Assembly: GCF_900141885.1 (NCBI RefSeq)
Contig: NZ_FQYY01000007.1
Coordinates: forward strand, 62,001 to 126,000
Source of the DNA: Mesonia phycicola
GTDB lineage: Bacteria; Bacteroidota; Bacteroidia; Flavobacteriales; Flavobacteriaceae
Direction of reading: 5' to 3'
DNA length: 64,000 bases
Shown: positions 34,893 through 43,530 of the stretch, in pieces
Numbering within the stretch: the stretch's first letter is position 1
Layout: the number at the start of each line of letters is the position of its first letter
Position numbers and translations under genes: made by a program
Notes under the pieces: model-generated
What the model was told of the DNA's origin: nothing
The model's input: the letters and a program-made list of their open reading frames with translations, nothing else
Databases searched by the model: none

Positions 34893-34938
34893 AAAAACGA
34901 AAACGATTTAGTTATTAACCTTTAAAAAACCAATTTTT

Positions 34939-36315
34939 ATGAATACAAATACTACAGAAATACAGCCCCAAAAGAAGAACGATATTTTAACCGTAATTAT
35001 AGCTTCTTCTGCAGGAACTTTAATTGAATGGTACGATATGTTTTTGGCTATCATTATGGCAAGTACCTTATCTGTCAACTTTTTTCAGGCAGATGGTTCT
35101 CACTTTTTAGAAACTTTAGCGGTGGTTGCTTCTTCTTTTATGATTAGACCAATTGGTTCTCTTTTGTTTGGAAGTATAGGAGATAGAGTAGGTAGAAAAT
35201 ATTCATTTTTACTTTCTTTAATAATTATGGGAGCTTCAACCTTTTTAATAGGGTGTATTCCAAACTTTGCCACCATTGGTTGGGCAGCGCCTATACTATT
35301 ATTAGTGTTTAGGTTATTACAAGGTCTTGCAATTAGTGGCGAGTATGCTGGTGCTGTAATTTATGTAGCAGAACACGCACCAAAAGAAAAACGTGGTTTT
35401 TATACTGGTTTTATTCAAGCAACGGTACCTATTGGTTTACTAATTTGTTTGTTGGTAGTGTATATTGTAAGAAGCTCTATGAGTGCAGAAGATTTTGTTA
35501 GTTACGGTTGGAGAATTCCCTTTTTACTAAGTTCAGTTTTAGTAATATTGAGTTATTTTGCTAGAAAAAAATTACATGAAAGTCCTGTTTTTGAAGAGTT
35601 AAAAAGCAAAGGAAAAACCAGCAAATCTCCAATTAAAGATGCCTTTAAAGCAAAAGGTAATATTGCTTTAATTTTTAAAGCAATTTTTGGAGGTAACGCA
35701 GCACAAAGTACAGTAATGCAAACCAGTTTGTTTGTCACTCTATTTTTCTTACAAAGAACAGTTCTGTTACCAGAAACTACTGTTTTATTAATTACTACTA
35801 TTGTAACTTTTTGTAGCGCTTATTTTTATCAATATTTTGGAGCCATAAGTGACAGGTTAGGGAGAAAGCCAGTTCTTTTAGGTGGGTTAATAGCCAGCTT
35901 AATACTTATTCCATTATCATTTTACTTATTTATTCAAATAGGAAATCCAGATGGTTTAAATGAAATTCATGAAATTAGTACTACTGCAACCATGCAGCTA
36001 ATAGGGGTTAGTTTTATGTTATCTGTAGCAGGAGCAGCAACTTACGGACCTTTAGGTGCATTTATGTTAGAGTTATTTCCTACTAAAATTCGTTATACCA
36101 GTATGGGCTTTGCTCAAAATACAGGTAATGGTTTAGTTGGTGGTGCAACTACTTTTGTAACCGAGCTTATAAAATCATCTTTTGTGGTAAGCGCAGTAAT
36201 GGCACCATATATAGGTTTAATTTATCCTGTGGGTATTGTAGTAATTGCAATTATTGTAAATGCTTTCTTTGTACCAGAAACTTATAAAAGAGATCTTACA
36301 GAAGATATAGAATAG
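34939..36315 (+). CDS. MHS-family major facilitator, probable aromatic-acid transporter
   Basis: A 458-residue inner-membrane transporter with 12 predicted helices. It belongs to the metabolite:H+ symporter (MHS) group, seen in GTLIEWYDMF in helix 1, the loop GSIGDRVGRKYSF between helices 2 and 3, and the repeated ISDRLGRKP loop in the second half. MHS members carry organic acids with protons. No substrate can be read from sequence; the shared mRNA with the porin and operator site 4 make phenylacetate the best guess. It ends at a strong terminator. Confidence 0.85.
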   Translation: MNTNTTEIQPQKKNDILTVIIASSAGTLIEWYDMFLAIIMASTLSVNFFQADGSHFLETLAVVASSFMIRPIGSLLFGSIGDRVGRKYSFLLSLIIMGASTFLIGCIPNFATIGWAAPILLLVFRLLQGLAISGEYAGAVIYVAEHAPKEKRGFYTGFIQATVPIGLLICLLVVYIVRSSMSAEDFVSYGWRIPFLLSSVLVILSYFARKKLHESPVFEELKSKGKTSKSPIKDAFKAKGNIALIFKAIFGGNAAQSTVMQTSLFVTLFFLQRTVLLPETTVLLITTIVTFCSAYFYQYFGAISDRLGRKPVLLGGLIASLILIPLSFYLFIQIGNPDGLNEIHEISTTATMQLIGVSFMLSVAGAATYGPLGAFMLELFPTKIRYTSMGFAQNTGNGLVGGATTFVTELIKSSFVVSAVMAPYIGLIYPVGIVVIAIIVNAFFVPETYKRDLTEDIE

Positions 36316-36342
36316 AAATAAAGCAAAAGTAAACATCATATA

Positions 36343-36379
36343 AAATCTGCTAATTATTATTTATTAGCAGATTTTTTTA
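36343..36379 (+). terminator. Intrinsic terminator after the MHS transporter
   Basis: AAATCTGCTAAT / ATTAGCAGATTT perfect 12-bp stem, 8-base loop and a run of T. Confidence 0.85.
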
Positions 36380-36437
36380 TTTCTAGATAATTACTGTATT
36401 TTAAAAGAAATAATTAACCTTCCTATTTCTTTTAATT

Positions 36438-37322
36438 ATGACAAAAATAAAAAGTAGTGCATACCAAGCTAAGGGTTCTATAGATTTAGCTCAATTTAAA
36501 ACCGAAGCAGATTTTCAATTATCTGATAAAAAGTTAGAGAAAAAACTAGAAAAAAAGAGAGTGCAACTGGCAGATTTTCAAAACACCATGTACGCTCATG
36601 GTAAATATGCGGTTCTTATTTGCATACAGGGTATGGATACTGCAGGAAAAGATAGCTTAATAAGAGAGGTTTTTAAAGATTTAAACGCAAGAGGAGTAGT
36701 GGTGCACAGTTTTAAAACACCATCAAAAAAAGAATTAAGCCATAATTACCTTTGGAGGCATTACATAGCTCTACCAGAACGAGGAAAATTTGGAGTGTTC
36801 AATCGTACGCATTACGAAAATGTACTGGTAACAAAAGTGCATCCAGAATATATTCTTTCAGAAAATTTACCGCATATAAATAGCGTAAGTGATATTACAG
36901 AAGAATTTTGGGAGCAGCGTTATAACGAAATAAATAATTTTGAAAAAGATATTTCGGATAACGGAACCAAAATTTTTAAATTTTTTCTTCACATATCTAA
37001 AAAAGAACAAGGGAAAAGACTATTAAGACGACTAGAAAAACCTAGTAAAAACTGGAAATTTTCTGCAGGAGACTTAAAAGAACGTGCTTTATGGGAAAAT
37101 TACCAAGAATGTTACGCAGAAGCCATTAGTAAAACCTCTACAGAAAAAGCACCGTGGTACATTGTACCCTCAGATAACAAAAAGGAAAGCCGCTTAATTT
37201 TAACAGAAATTCTTTTAGAAGAATTAACCAAACTTAAAGATGTGCAAGAACCAGAGTTAGATGAAAAAACAAAAGCTAATATAGAGCAGTACAAAGAACA
37301 GCTAATTAAAGAAATTAGTTAA
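36438..37322 (+). CDS. Polyphosphate kinase 2 (PPK2) family protein
   Basis: A 294-residue enzyme that moves phosphate between polyphosphate and nucleotides. Walker A is seen as GMDTAGKDS (about 62-70), followed by the FKTPSKKELSHNYLWRHY segment and the lid region FNRTHYENVLVTKVHPEY, typical of single-domain PPK2. I cannot tell from sequence whether AMP, ADP or GDP is the preferred acceptor. Monocistronic, closed by a bidirectional terminator. Confidence 0.9.
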   Translation: MTKIKSSAYQAKGSIDLAQFKTEADFQLSDKKLEKKLEKKRVQLADFQNTMYAHGKYAVLICIQGMDTAGKDSLIREVFKDLNARGVVVHSFKTPSKKELSHNYLWRHYIALPERGKFGVFNRTHYENVLVTKVHPEYILSENLPHINSVSDITEEFWEQRYNEINNFEKDISDNGTKIFKFFLHISKKEQGKRLLRRLEKPSKNWKFSAGDLKERALWENYQECYAEAISKTSTEKAPWYIVPSDNKKESRLILTEILLEELTKLKDVQEPELDEKTKANIEQYKEQLIKEIS

Positions 37323-37328
37323 AATCAA

Positions 37329-37364
37329 AAAAAAATCCTCTTCAACAGAAGAGGATTTTTTTTT
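37329..37364. terminator. Bidirectional terminator
   Basis: AAATCCTCTTC / GAAGAGGATTT stem, loop AACA, with A-run on the left and T-run on the right, between the converging PPK2 and DUF4136 genes. Confidence 0.85.
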
Positions 37365-37366
37365 AA

Positions 37367-37909
37367 TTATTTCTTATAGCTTCCCGGCGGATATCGAGCA
37401 ATAATCTCTTTTACAATTTCATTAATGCGTTCAATTTTATCATTCATATCCATTGTTAGCGCACCAGTACCCATACCTTGCCAAACCAATTCCATAGATT
37501 TAGCATCAATTAAATCTATATATAAAGTACCTTCTGTGGTTCTAGAAACCGTATTATACCCATTACCCCAATACCAAGGATTCCATCCCCAACCATAACC
37601 GTAACCAAAATTATTCTGGTAAACATTTACATTCTCTTTCGTCTTCGTAAAAATACTAACCAACAAATCTGGATTTGCCATTTTAGAAAAACCTTTAGCA
37701 GTTAATTCTGCCTCAATAGCTCTTAAAATTCGCTTTTTATCTAGGTCAGACACATCTGCTTTATCAATACCAGGTTTATAAAAAGCAAAACTTTTGTACT
37801 GATTAAAATCTACTTCTCGGTCATAATCTGTAGCCACTTTTACAGAGCTACACGAACTAAGCACTAATAAAAATGCTAATGGTGCAAAAAAGTTTTTTAA
37901 CTTCATCAT
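37367..37909 (-). CDS. DUF4136 lipoprotein
   Basis: A ~180-residue lipoprotein: signal peptide with lipobox LSSC (MKLKNFFAPLAFLLVLSSC) and a DUF4136 domain (ATDYDREVDFNQYKSFAF, then TAKGFSKMANPDLLVSI, and the YGYGWGWNPWYWG aromatic stretch). I chose ATG at 37909/37906, since the in-frame extension to 38026 is encoded by repeat DNA (copy 3 of the structured element) and would bury the lipobox. The function of the family is unknown. It converges with PPK2. Confidence 0.85.
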   Translation of the reverse strand: MMKLKNFFAPLAFLLVLSSCSSVKVATDYDREVDFNQYKSFAFYKPGIDKADVSDLDKKRILRAIEAELTAKGFSKMANPDLLVSIFTKTKENVNVYQNNFGYGYGWGWNPWYWGNGYNTVSRTTEGTLYIDLIDAKSMELVWQGMGTGALTMDMNDKIERINEIVKEIIARYPPGSYKK

Positions 37910-37923
37910 ATAAAATTGTATTA

Positions 37924-38035
37924 GGGCGTTCGGGCGGGCTCTCGCGAGTCGCTTTTTTATTTTGTTATAATTTCTCGACTCCGCTCGAAATGACAAAATA
38001 AAAAGAGCTCCAACAAATCGCTCCATCCCTAACGC
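37924..38035 (-). repeat. Structured inverted-repeat element, copy 3
   Basis: Read on the minus strand: GCGTTAGGGATGGAGC, an arm ending in TTTTTATTTTGT, a loop holding a nested palindrome, the opposite arm ACAAAATAAAAA, then GCGAGAGCCCGCCCG and AACGC. Ends GCGTT/AACGC pair. The nested palindrome replaces the loop of copies 1 and 2. It lies between hutU and the DUF4136 gene. Confidence 0.7.
37970..37994. repeat. Palindromic repeat nested in structured element copy 3
   Basis: ATTTCTCGACTCCGCTCGAA then ATGAC, i.e. GTCATTTCGAGCGGAGTCGAGAAAT on the other strand in two parts (arms ATTTCTCGA / TCGAAAT). It carries the same GTC-flanked form as the other small palindromes. Confidence 0.65.
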
Positions 38036-38038
38036 GGG

Positions 38039-40021
38039 TTAACTCAGCAAATTTGGGTCTACTTTATTAGGCAGAGTAACTTTCAAATTAGGCTCTTTTT
38101 CCATCGCTCTTTTAATAGCAAAAATAGCTTCATCATTTCTTGCCCAAGATCTTCTAGAAATTCCGTTGTTTACATCCCAAAAAAGCATTGACTCTAAGCG
38201 CCTTGCTGCTTCTTTACTACCATCAAGAAGCATACCAAAACCACCATTAATAACTTCTCCCCAGCCAACACCGCCGCCATTGTGAATACTTACCCAAGTT
38301 GCGCCTCTAAAACTATCACCAATAACATTTTGTATAGCCATATCTGCAGTAAAACGACTACCATCATAAATATTAGAAGTTTCACGGTAAGGAGAATCTG
38401 TACCCGATACATCATGATGATCTCTACCTAATACTACCGGGCCAATCTTACCAGCTTCAATAGCTTCGTTAAAAGCCTTGGCAATTTCTATTCTTCCTTC
38501 AGCATCTGCATATAAAATTCGTGCTTGAGAACCAACCACGAGTTTGTTTTCTTGCGCACCTTTAATCCAAGTAATATTATCTTGCATTTGCTGCTGTATT
38601 TCTTCCGGTGCTTCTTTTTTCAATTCTTCAAGAACCGAAGTTGCAATTTCATCGGTTTTCAGTAAATCTTCAGCTTTCCCAGAAGCGCACACCCATCTAA
38701 ACGGTCCAAAACCATAATCAAAACACATTGGCCCCATAATGTCTTGTACGTAACTTGGGTACTTAAAGTTTTTGCCGTCTTCACTCATAATATCTGCTCC
38801 GGCGCGAGAGGCTTCTAGCAAGAAAGCATTTCCGTAGTCAAAAAAGTAAGTTCCTTTAGCAGTATGTTTATTAATTGCATCTGCTTGTCGTTTTAGACTA
38901 CGCTGCACTTCTTTTTTAAACTGCTCGGGATTGTTAGCCATCATCTCGTTAGCTTCTTCATAAGAAAGACCAACTGGATAATAACCCCCTGCCCAAGGGT
39001 TGTGTAATGAGGTTTGATCGCTTCCTAAGTCGATATGCAGATTTTCTTCATCAAACTTTTCCCAAACGTCGACAATATTTCCAGCATAAGCGATAGAAAT
39101 AGTTTCTTTATCTTCCTGTGCTTTTCTAACACGAGTAACTAATTGATTTACATCTTTAATTACTTCTTTTACCCAACCTTGAGAATGGCGAGTTTTTGTT
39201 GCTTTTAAATTTACTTCTGCACAAACTGTTACACAACCTGCTATGTCGCCAGCTTTTGGTTGCGCTCCACTCATACCGCCTAAACCAGAGGTAACAAAAA
39301 GACCGCCTTTAGGTTCTTTTTTAATTTTTCTAAATCCGTTAAGTACAGTAATGGTAGTCCCGTGAACAATACCTTGCGGACCGATATACATATAGCTACC
39401 CGCAGTCATTTGTCCGTATTGAGTAACGCCAAGAGCATTAAACTTTTCCCAATCGTCAGGTTGAGAGTAATTTGGGATCATCATACCGTTAGTTACTACA
39501 ACTCGTGGAGCATCTTTATGAGACGGAAATAAACCCATTGGGTGGCCGCTATACATGGCAAGCGTCTGCTCATCGGTCATCTCTGCTAAATACTTCAAAG
39601 TTAATAAATACTGCGCCCAGTTTTGGAAAACTGCTCCGTTACCGCCGTAAGTAATTAATTCATGCGGATGTTGGGCCACTGCATAATCCAGATTATTCTG
39701 AATCATTAACATAATGGCTTTGGCTTGTTGAGATTTACCAGGATATTCTTCTATTGGTCGCGCATACATTTTATAATCTGGACGAAAACGGTACATGTAA
39801 ATTCTTCCGTAGTTATTTAATTCTTCTTTAAATTCAGGAAGTAATGTAGCGTGGTGTTGAGGTTCAAAATAACGTAATGCATTTTGCAGCGCTAATTTTT
39901 TATCGTCTTCAGATAAAATTTCCTTTCTTTTGGGAGCGTGATTTATAGTGGTATCGTATTCTTTTTTGGGAGGTAACTCGTTAGGTATTCCTTGTAGTAT
40001 CGTCTGTTTAAAGTCTAACAT
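38039..40021 (-). CDS. hutU: Urocanate hydratase
   Basis: Second enzyme of histidine breakdown: urocanate to 4-imidazolone-5-propionate, with tightly bound NAD used as electrophile. The 660 residues contain the NAD-binding GLGGMSGAQPKAGDIAG, the active-site region FDYGFGPFRWVCASG with its Cys, and GRDHHDVSGTDSPYRET. The protein is about 100 residues longer than the ~555-residue enzymes of Proteobacteria, with extra sequence at the N-terminus (about 1-75) and in insertions. No other hut gene is beside it. Its stop codon lies just outside the repeat element. Confidence 0.95.
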   Translation of the reverse strand: MLDFKQTILQGIPNELPPKKEYDTTINHAPKRKEILSEDDKKLALQNALRYFEPQHHATLLPEFKEELNNYGRIYMYRFRPDYKMYARPIEEYPGKSQQAKAIMLMIQNNLDYAVAQHPHELITYGGNGAVFQNWAQYLLTLKYLAEMTDEQTLAMYSGHPMGLFPSHKDAPRVVVTNGMMIPNYSQPDDWEKFNALGVTQYGQMTAGSYMYIGPQGIVHGTTITVLNGFRKIKKEPKGGLFVTSGLGGMSGAQPKAGDIAGCVTVCAEVNLKATKTRHSQGWVKEVIKDVNQLVTRVRKAQEDKETISIAYAGNIVDVWEKFDEENLHIDLGSDQTSLHNPWAGGYYPVGLSYEEANEMMANNPEQFKKEVQRSLKRQADAINKHTAKGTYFFDYGNAFLLEASRAGADIMSEDGKNFKYPSYVQDIMGPMCFDYGFGPFRWVCASGKAEDLLKTDEIATSVLEELKKEAPEEIQQQMQDNITWIKGAQENKLVVGSQARILYADAEGRIEIAKAFNEAIEAGKIGPVVLGRDHHDVSGTDSPYRETSNIYDGSRFTADMAIQNVIGDSFRGATWVSIHNGGGVGWGEVINGGFGMLLDGSKEAARRLESMLFWDVNNGISRRSWARNDEAIFAIKRAMEKEPNLKVTLPNKVDPNLLS

Positions 40022-40143
40022 TTTGTTTTTTGTTTTAGTTTGTAATTAAATTTTAGATTAAAATTTAATAGACTAAGGGTATCTTATGTCAACCCGATGC
40101 CGACTAGTAACTATGGCGATTTTAAAAAATAATACTAAATGCT

Positions 40144-40314
40144 TCATTGGTCATTTTTAAAACTATCGGTTTTTTTATCGTAACCATAAGGGCAGTGTCG
40201 GCATCCACTTTTGCAGCAATAACCTCTTTTTAAATGGTATTGCTCAGTAAAGCAACGATAGCCTTCTGGAGTTAGATAATAATCACCTTCTTCTATAGGA
40301 ATGCGTTTTTTCAT
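40144..40314 (-). CDS. DUF5522 small cysteine-rich protein
   Basis: A short gene of 56 codons. The product opens MKKRIPIEEGDYYLTPEGYR and contains CFTEQYHLKRGYCC followed by KSGCRHCPYGYD, the form of DUF5522, a small conserved protein of Bacteroidota and others. Five cysteines (C21, C33, C34, C38, C41) suggest a metal or Fe-S site; this is inference. It lies upstream of hutU in the same direction but 122 bases away, so a separate promoter is possible. The rest of the 370-base gap shows nothing else. Confidence 0.85.
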   Translation of the reverse strand: MKKRIPIEEGDYYLTPEGYRCFTEQYHLKRGYCCKSGCRHCPYGYDKKTDSFKNDQ

Positions 40315-40385
40315 ATAATTCTCAAAAATAAGGATTATATATTGGAAATTTTAAAATAAAATAGCCTTTCAATTTGTATAAATCC

Positions 40386-40393
40386 TAATTTTG
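40386..40393 (+). promoter_or_regulatory. -7 promoter box of the PLP deaminase gene
   Basis: TAATTTTG matches the Bacteroidota -7 consensus TAnnTTTG, with a TTG element about 20 bases upstream. It overlaps an in-frame TTG at 40391 and therefore argues for the ATG at 40412 as the true start. Confidence 0.6.
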
Positions 40394-40411
40394 CCTTTCA
40401 ACTGTAACAAC

Positions 40412-41332
40412 ATGCTAAGTAGTAGAATTGAAAAAATTGAGAATCCAATTAAAGATTCTAGTGTAGAGATTTTTATTAAGAGAGAAGATTTGCTACATCC
40501 GTTTGTGTCTGGTAATAAATTTAGAAAACTAAAGTATAATTTAGAAGCAGCAGAGCAATTAAAAGCTAAAACTATAGTGACGTTTGGAGGAGCATTTTCT
40601 AACCATATTGCAGCTACCGCAGCTGCTTGTCATGAAAAAGGGCTGCAAAGTGTAGGGATTATAAGAGGAGAAGAGCTAGGTGAAGATCTAGTAAAAACTT
40701 TAAAAGGAAACGATACTTTAAGGTTTGCTCAACAAATGGGAATGCGTTTTAAGTTTATTTCTAGAGAAGCATATAGAAAAAAAGATGACAGCCTATTTTT
40801 AGAACAATTACAAAATGAATATATAAATAGTTATATTATACCAGAAGGAGGGACAAATCACTTAGCAGTTATAGGTTGTGAAGAAATACTCACCAAGAAA
40901 GATGAGCAATTTGATGTGATTTGTTGCGCAGTAGGCACAGCAGGTACTATATCTGGTATAATCAATGCTTCTGCAGATCATCAAGAAGTTTGGGGTTTTC
41001 CTGCTTTAAAAGGTGATTTTTTAAAGAAAGAAATAAGTAAATTTGCAAAAAAAAAGAACTACCAACTTATAATAGATTATCATTTTGGTGGTTATGCTAA
41101 GGTTAATGATGAGCTTGTAGAGTTTTTAAATGAATTTTATAAGCAAAATCAAATTCCGTTAGACCCTATATACACAGGTAAAATGGCATTTGGTATCTTT
41201 GATTTAATTAGACGAAAAAAAATTACTAACAAAAAAATATTATTGATTCATACAGGAGGATTACAAGGTATAAAAGGAATGAATCAAAAATTGATAAAGA
41301 AAAAAAAGTCTATACTAACTTATGAAGGCTAA
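40412..41332 (+). CDS. ACC deaminase / D-cysteine desulfhydrase family PLP enzyme
   Basis: A 306-residue fold-type II PLP enzyme. The Lys that holds the cofactor is in SGNKFRKLKYN and the phosphate-binding region is TFGGAFSNHIAATAAACHE; EGGTNHLAV and AVGTAGTISG follow. Members act on 1-aminocyclopropane-1-carboxylate or D-cysteine; the sequence alone does not decide. The start at 40412 is set by the promoter box at 40386. Its last 11 bases overlap the next gene, so they are coupled. Confidence 0.88.
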   Translation: MLSSRIEKIENPIKDSSVEIFIKREDLLHPFVSGNKFRKLKYNLEAAEQLKAKTIVTFGGAFSNHIAATAAACHEKGLQSVGIIRGEELGEDLVKTLKGNDTLRFAQQMGMRFKFISREAYRKKDDSLFLEQLQNEYINSYIIPEGGTNHLAVIGCEEILTKKDEQFDVICCAVGTAGTISGIINASADHQEVWGFPALKGDFLKKEISKFAKKKNYQLIIDYHFGGYAKVNDELVEFLNEFYKQNQIPLDPIYTGKMAFGIFDLIRRKKITNKKILLIHTGGLQGIKGMNQKLIKKKKSILTYEG

Positions 41333-42191
41333 ATTAATTGTAATAACTGTAATTATTGGGCTAATTTTTTCTGCCTGTGGTTCAAAGAAAAAGGTAAATA
41401 CTTATAATAAAAGAGCAGGAGAGGTAACTGTAGAAAAACCTGTAAAACCAAAAGATACAAAGCAACCAAAAACAGAAAAAGTTGTTGAAGATAACAAAGC
41501 TAATGAGACTAGTGTAAAAACAGAAAAATCTGCAACACCAGTTTTTAAAGATAATGTAGAGAGGTATATCTATAATTTTTCAGATATCGCTAAAGAAGAA
41601 ATGAAGCTTTACGGTATTCCTGCAAGTATTACATTAGCACAAGGGGTTTTAGAAAGTAGTGCGGGGCAAGGAGAACTTACCTTAAAATCTAACAATCACT
41701 TTGGTATAAAATGTAATGGTTGGGAAGGTGAAACGGTGTATCACGATGACGATGCGTTAGATGAGTGTTTCAGAAAATATAACAATCCAAAATACTCATT
41801 TAGAGACCATTCTTTGTTTTTAAAAGATAGAAGGCGTTATGCTTCTCTTTTTGAATTAGATAAAGATGATTACAAATCTTGGGCATCGGGTTTAAAATCT
41901 GCAGGTTATGCAACAGATCCTAAATACCCAGCTAAATTAATTAGTATTATAGAAAGATATGAACTGCATAAATATGATAATGAAGTTTTAGGAGATGGAG
42001 ATAGAAAAGGAAATAAAAGAGAAGAGTTAAAAGTAGATTTTACAAGTATTAGATATACGGTAAAAAAAGGAGACACATTATATAGTATTGCAGAAGAATA
42101 TAACCTAACAATAGATGAGTTAAAACAACTTAATAATTTAAGTAGTGATACCTTGTCTATAGGTCAAAAACTATACGTAAAGTCTTTATAA
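41322..42191 (+). CDS. Glucosaminidase-LysM lipoprotein
   Basis: A 289-residue cell-wall hydrolase: lipobox FSACG (signal about 1-19), a Lys/Glu/Pro-rich linker, a mannosyl-glycoprotein endo-beta-N-acetylglucosaminidase domain (about 88-215, with GIPASITLAQGVLESSAG and SNNHFGIKC, whose Glu is the expected catalytic acid) and a C-terminal LysM domain (about 243-288, YTVKKGDTLYSIAEEYNL) that binds peptidoglycan. It should cut the glycan strand from the periplasmic face of a membrane. It overlaps the PLP enzyme gene and precedes hemL by 25 bases. Confidence 0.9.
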   Translation: MKAKLIVITVIIGLIFSACGSKKKVNTYNKRAGEVTVEKPVKPKDTKQPKTEKVVEDNKANETSVKTEKSATPVFKDNVERYIYNFSDIAKEEMKLYGIPASITLAQGVLESSAGQGELTLKSNNHFGIKCNGWEGETVYHDDDALDECFRKYNNPKYSFRDHSLFLKDRRRYASLFELDKDDYKSWASGLKSAGYATDPKYPAKLISIIERYELHKYDNEVLGDGDRKGNKREELKVDFTSIRYTVKKGDTLYSIAEEYNLTIDELKQLNNLSSDTLSIGQKLYVKSL

Positions 42192-42215
42192 TAAAATATA
42201 AAAAGAGAATTATTT

Positions 42216-43505
42216 ATGATTTATGAAAGAAGTAGTCAACTTTTTAAGGAGGCAAAAAAATATATTCCTGGGGGAGTAAACTCTCCTGTTAGAGCATTTA
42301 ATGCAGTAGGTGGAGATCCTATTTTTATTAAAGAAGCGAAAGGAGCGTATTTGTATGATGAAGATGGAAATAAGTTGATAGATTACATAAACTCTTGGGG
42401 ACCTATGATTTTAGGGCACGCTCACGAGCCTGTAATTAATGCGGTTATAGAGAAAACTAAAAAAGGGACTTCTTTTGGCACACCAACAGAAATAGAGACA
42501 GAAATTGCAAAACTAGCAATCTCTATGGTGCCAAACATAGATAAAATAAGAATGGTAAACAGTGGTACAGAAGCTTGTATGAGTGCTGTGCGTTTAGCTA
42601 GAGGTTTTACCGGAAAAGATAAAATAATAAAATTTGCAGGTTGTTATCACGGACATAGTGACTCATTTTTAATACAAGCAGGTAGTGGTGCTGTAACTTT
42701 TGGTACCCCTAATAGCCCTGGAGTTACTAAAGGTACTGCGCAAGATACTTTACTAGCTCAATACAATAATTTACTTTCTGTAGAAGAGCTAATAGCTTCT
42801 AATAAAAATGAAATAGCTTGTATTATTTTAGAGCCTGTTGCAGGTAATATGGGATGTATTCCTCCACAAGAAGGCTTTTTAGAAGGTTTACGTAAACTTT
42901 GTGATGAAAATGAAATTCTCTTAATTTTTGATGAGGTAATGACTGGTTTTCGTCTGGCTGCTGGTGGCGCACAAGAATTATTAGGCGTAAATGCAGATAT
43001 TGTGACCTTTGGCAAAGTTATAGGCGGCGGTTTACCTGTAGGGGCTTTTGCTGCACGTAATGAAATTATGGATTATTTAGCACCAAACGGACCTGTTTAT
43101 CAAGCGGGAACTTTAAGTGGTAATCCTTTAGCAATGGCAGCCGGTTTGGCAATGCTTACAGAGTTGAATGAAAAACGTGAAATTTTTAATAGCATTAATA
43201 CTAAAACAACGTATTTACGTGATGGAATTAGTAATGTGTTGAATAGAAATAAAATAGATTATACCATTAATCAAATAGGATCTATGATTTCGGTGCATTT
43301 TGCTAAAGAACCTGTAATAGATTTTGAGTCTGCTGCTCTAGGGAATAATGATAGATTTAAAAAGTTTTTCCACGGGATGTTAGATAATGGAGTGTACATT
43401 GCTCCTAGTTCCTTTGAAACTTGGTTTATTTCTGAAGCACTTTCAACTGCAGATCTAGATGCTACTATTCAAGCGGTAGATAAAGTGACTTATAAAAATT
43501 TTTAG
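42216..43505 (+). CDS. hemL: Glutamate-1-semialdehyde 2,1-aminomutase
   Basis: Makes 5-aminolevulinate for heme from glutamate-1-semialdehyde using PLP. The 429-residue class III aminotransferase has [12 protein letters not shown] at the start, [17 protein letters not shown] for phosphate binding, [11 protein letters not shown] with the PLP-pairing Asp and the Schiff-base K267 in [13 protein letters not shown]. Length and motifs are normal. It is likely co-transcribed with the genes before and after it. Confidence 0.95.
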   Translation: MIYERSSQLFKEAKKYIPGGVNSPVRAFNAVGGDPIFIKEAKGAYLYDEDGNKLIDYINSWGPMILGHAHEPVINAVIEKTKKGTSFGTPTEIETEIAKLAISMVPNIDKIRMVNSGTEACMSAVRLARGFTGKDKIIKFAGCYHGHSDSFLIQAGSGAVTFGTPNSPGVTKGTAQDTLLAQYNNLLSVEELIASNKNEIACIILEPVAGNMGCIPPQEGFLEGLRKLCDENEILLIFDEVMTGFRLAAGGAQELLGVNADIVTFGKVIGGGLPVGAFAARNEIMDYLAPNGPVYQAGTLSGNPLAMAAGLAMLTELNEKREIFNSINTKTTYLRDGISNVLNRNKIDYTINQIGSMISVHFAKEPVIDFESAALGNNDRFKKFFHGMLDNGVYIAPSSFETWFISEALSTADLDATIQAVDKVTYKNF

Positions 43506-43530
43506 CGATTAGTTTGTTTTTTATTTAGTT

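Noticed and set aside
40022-40390. A riboswitch or regulatory RNA before hutU
   Set aside because: The gap contains a small protein gene (DUF5522) and I see no conserved aptamer-like structure in the rest.
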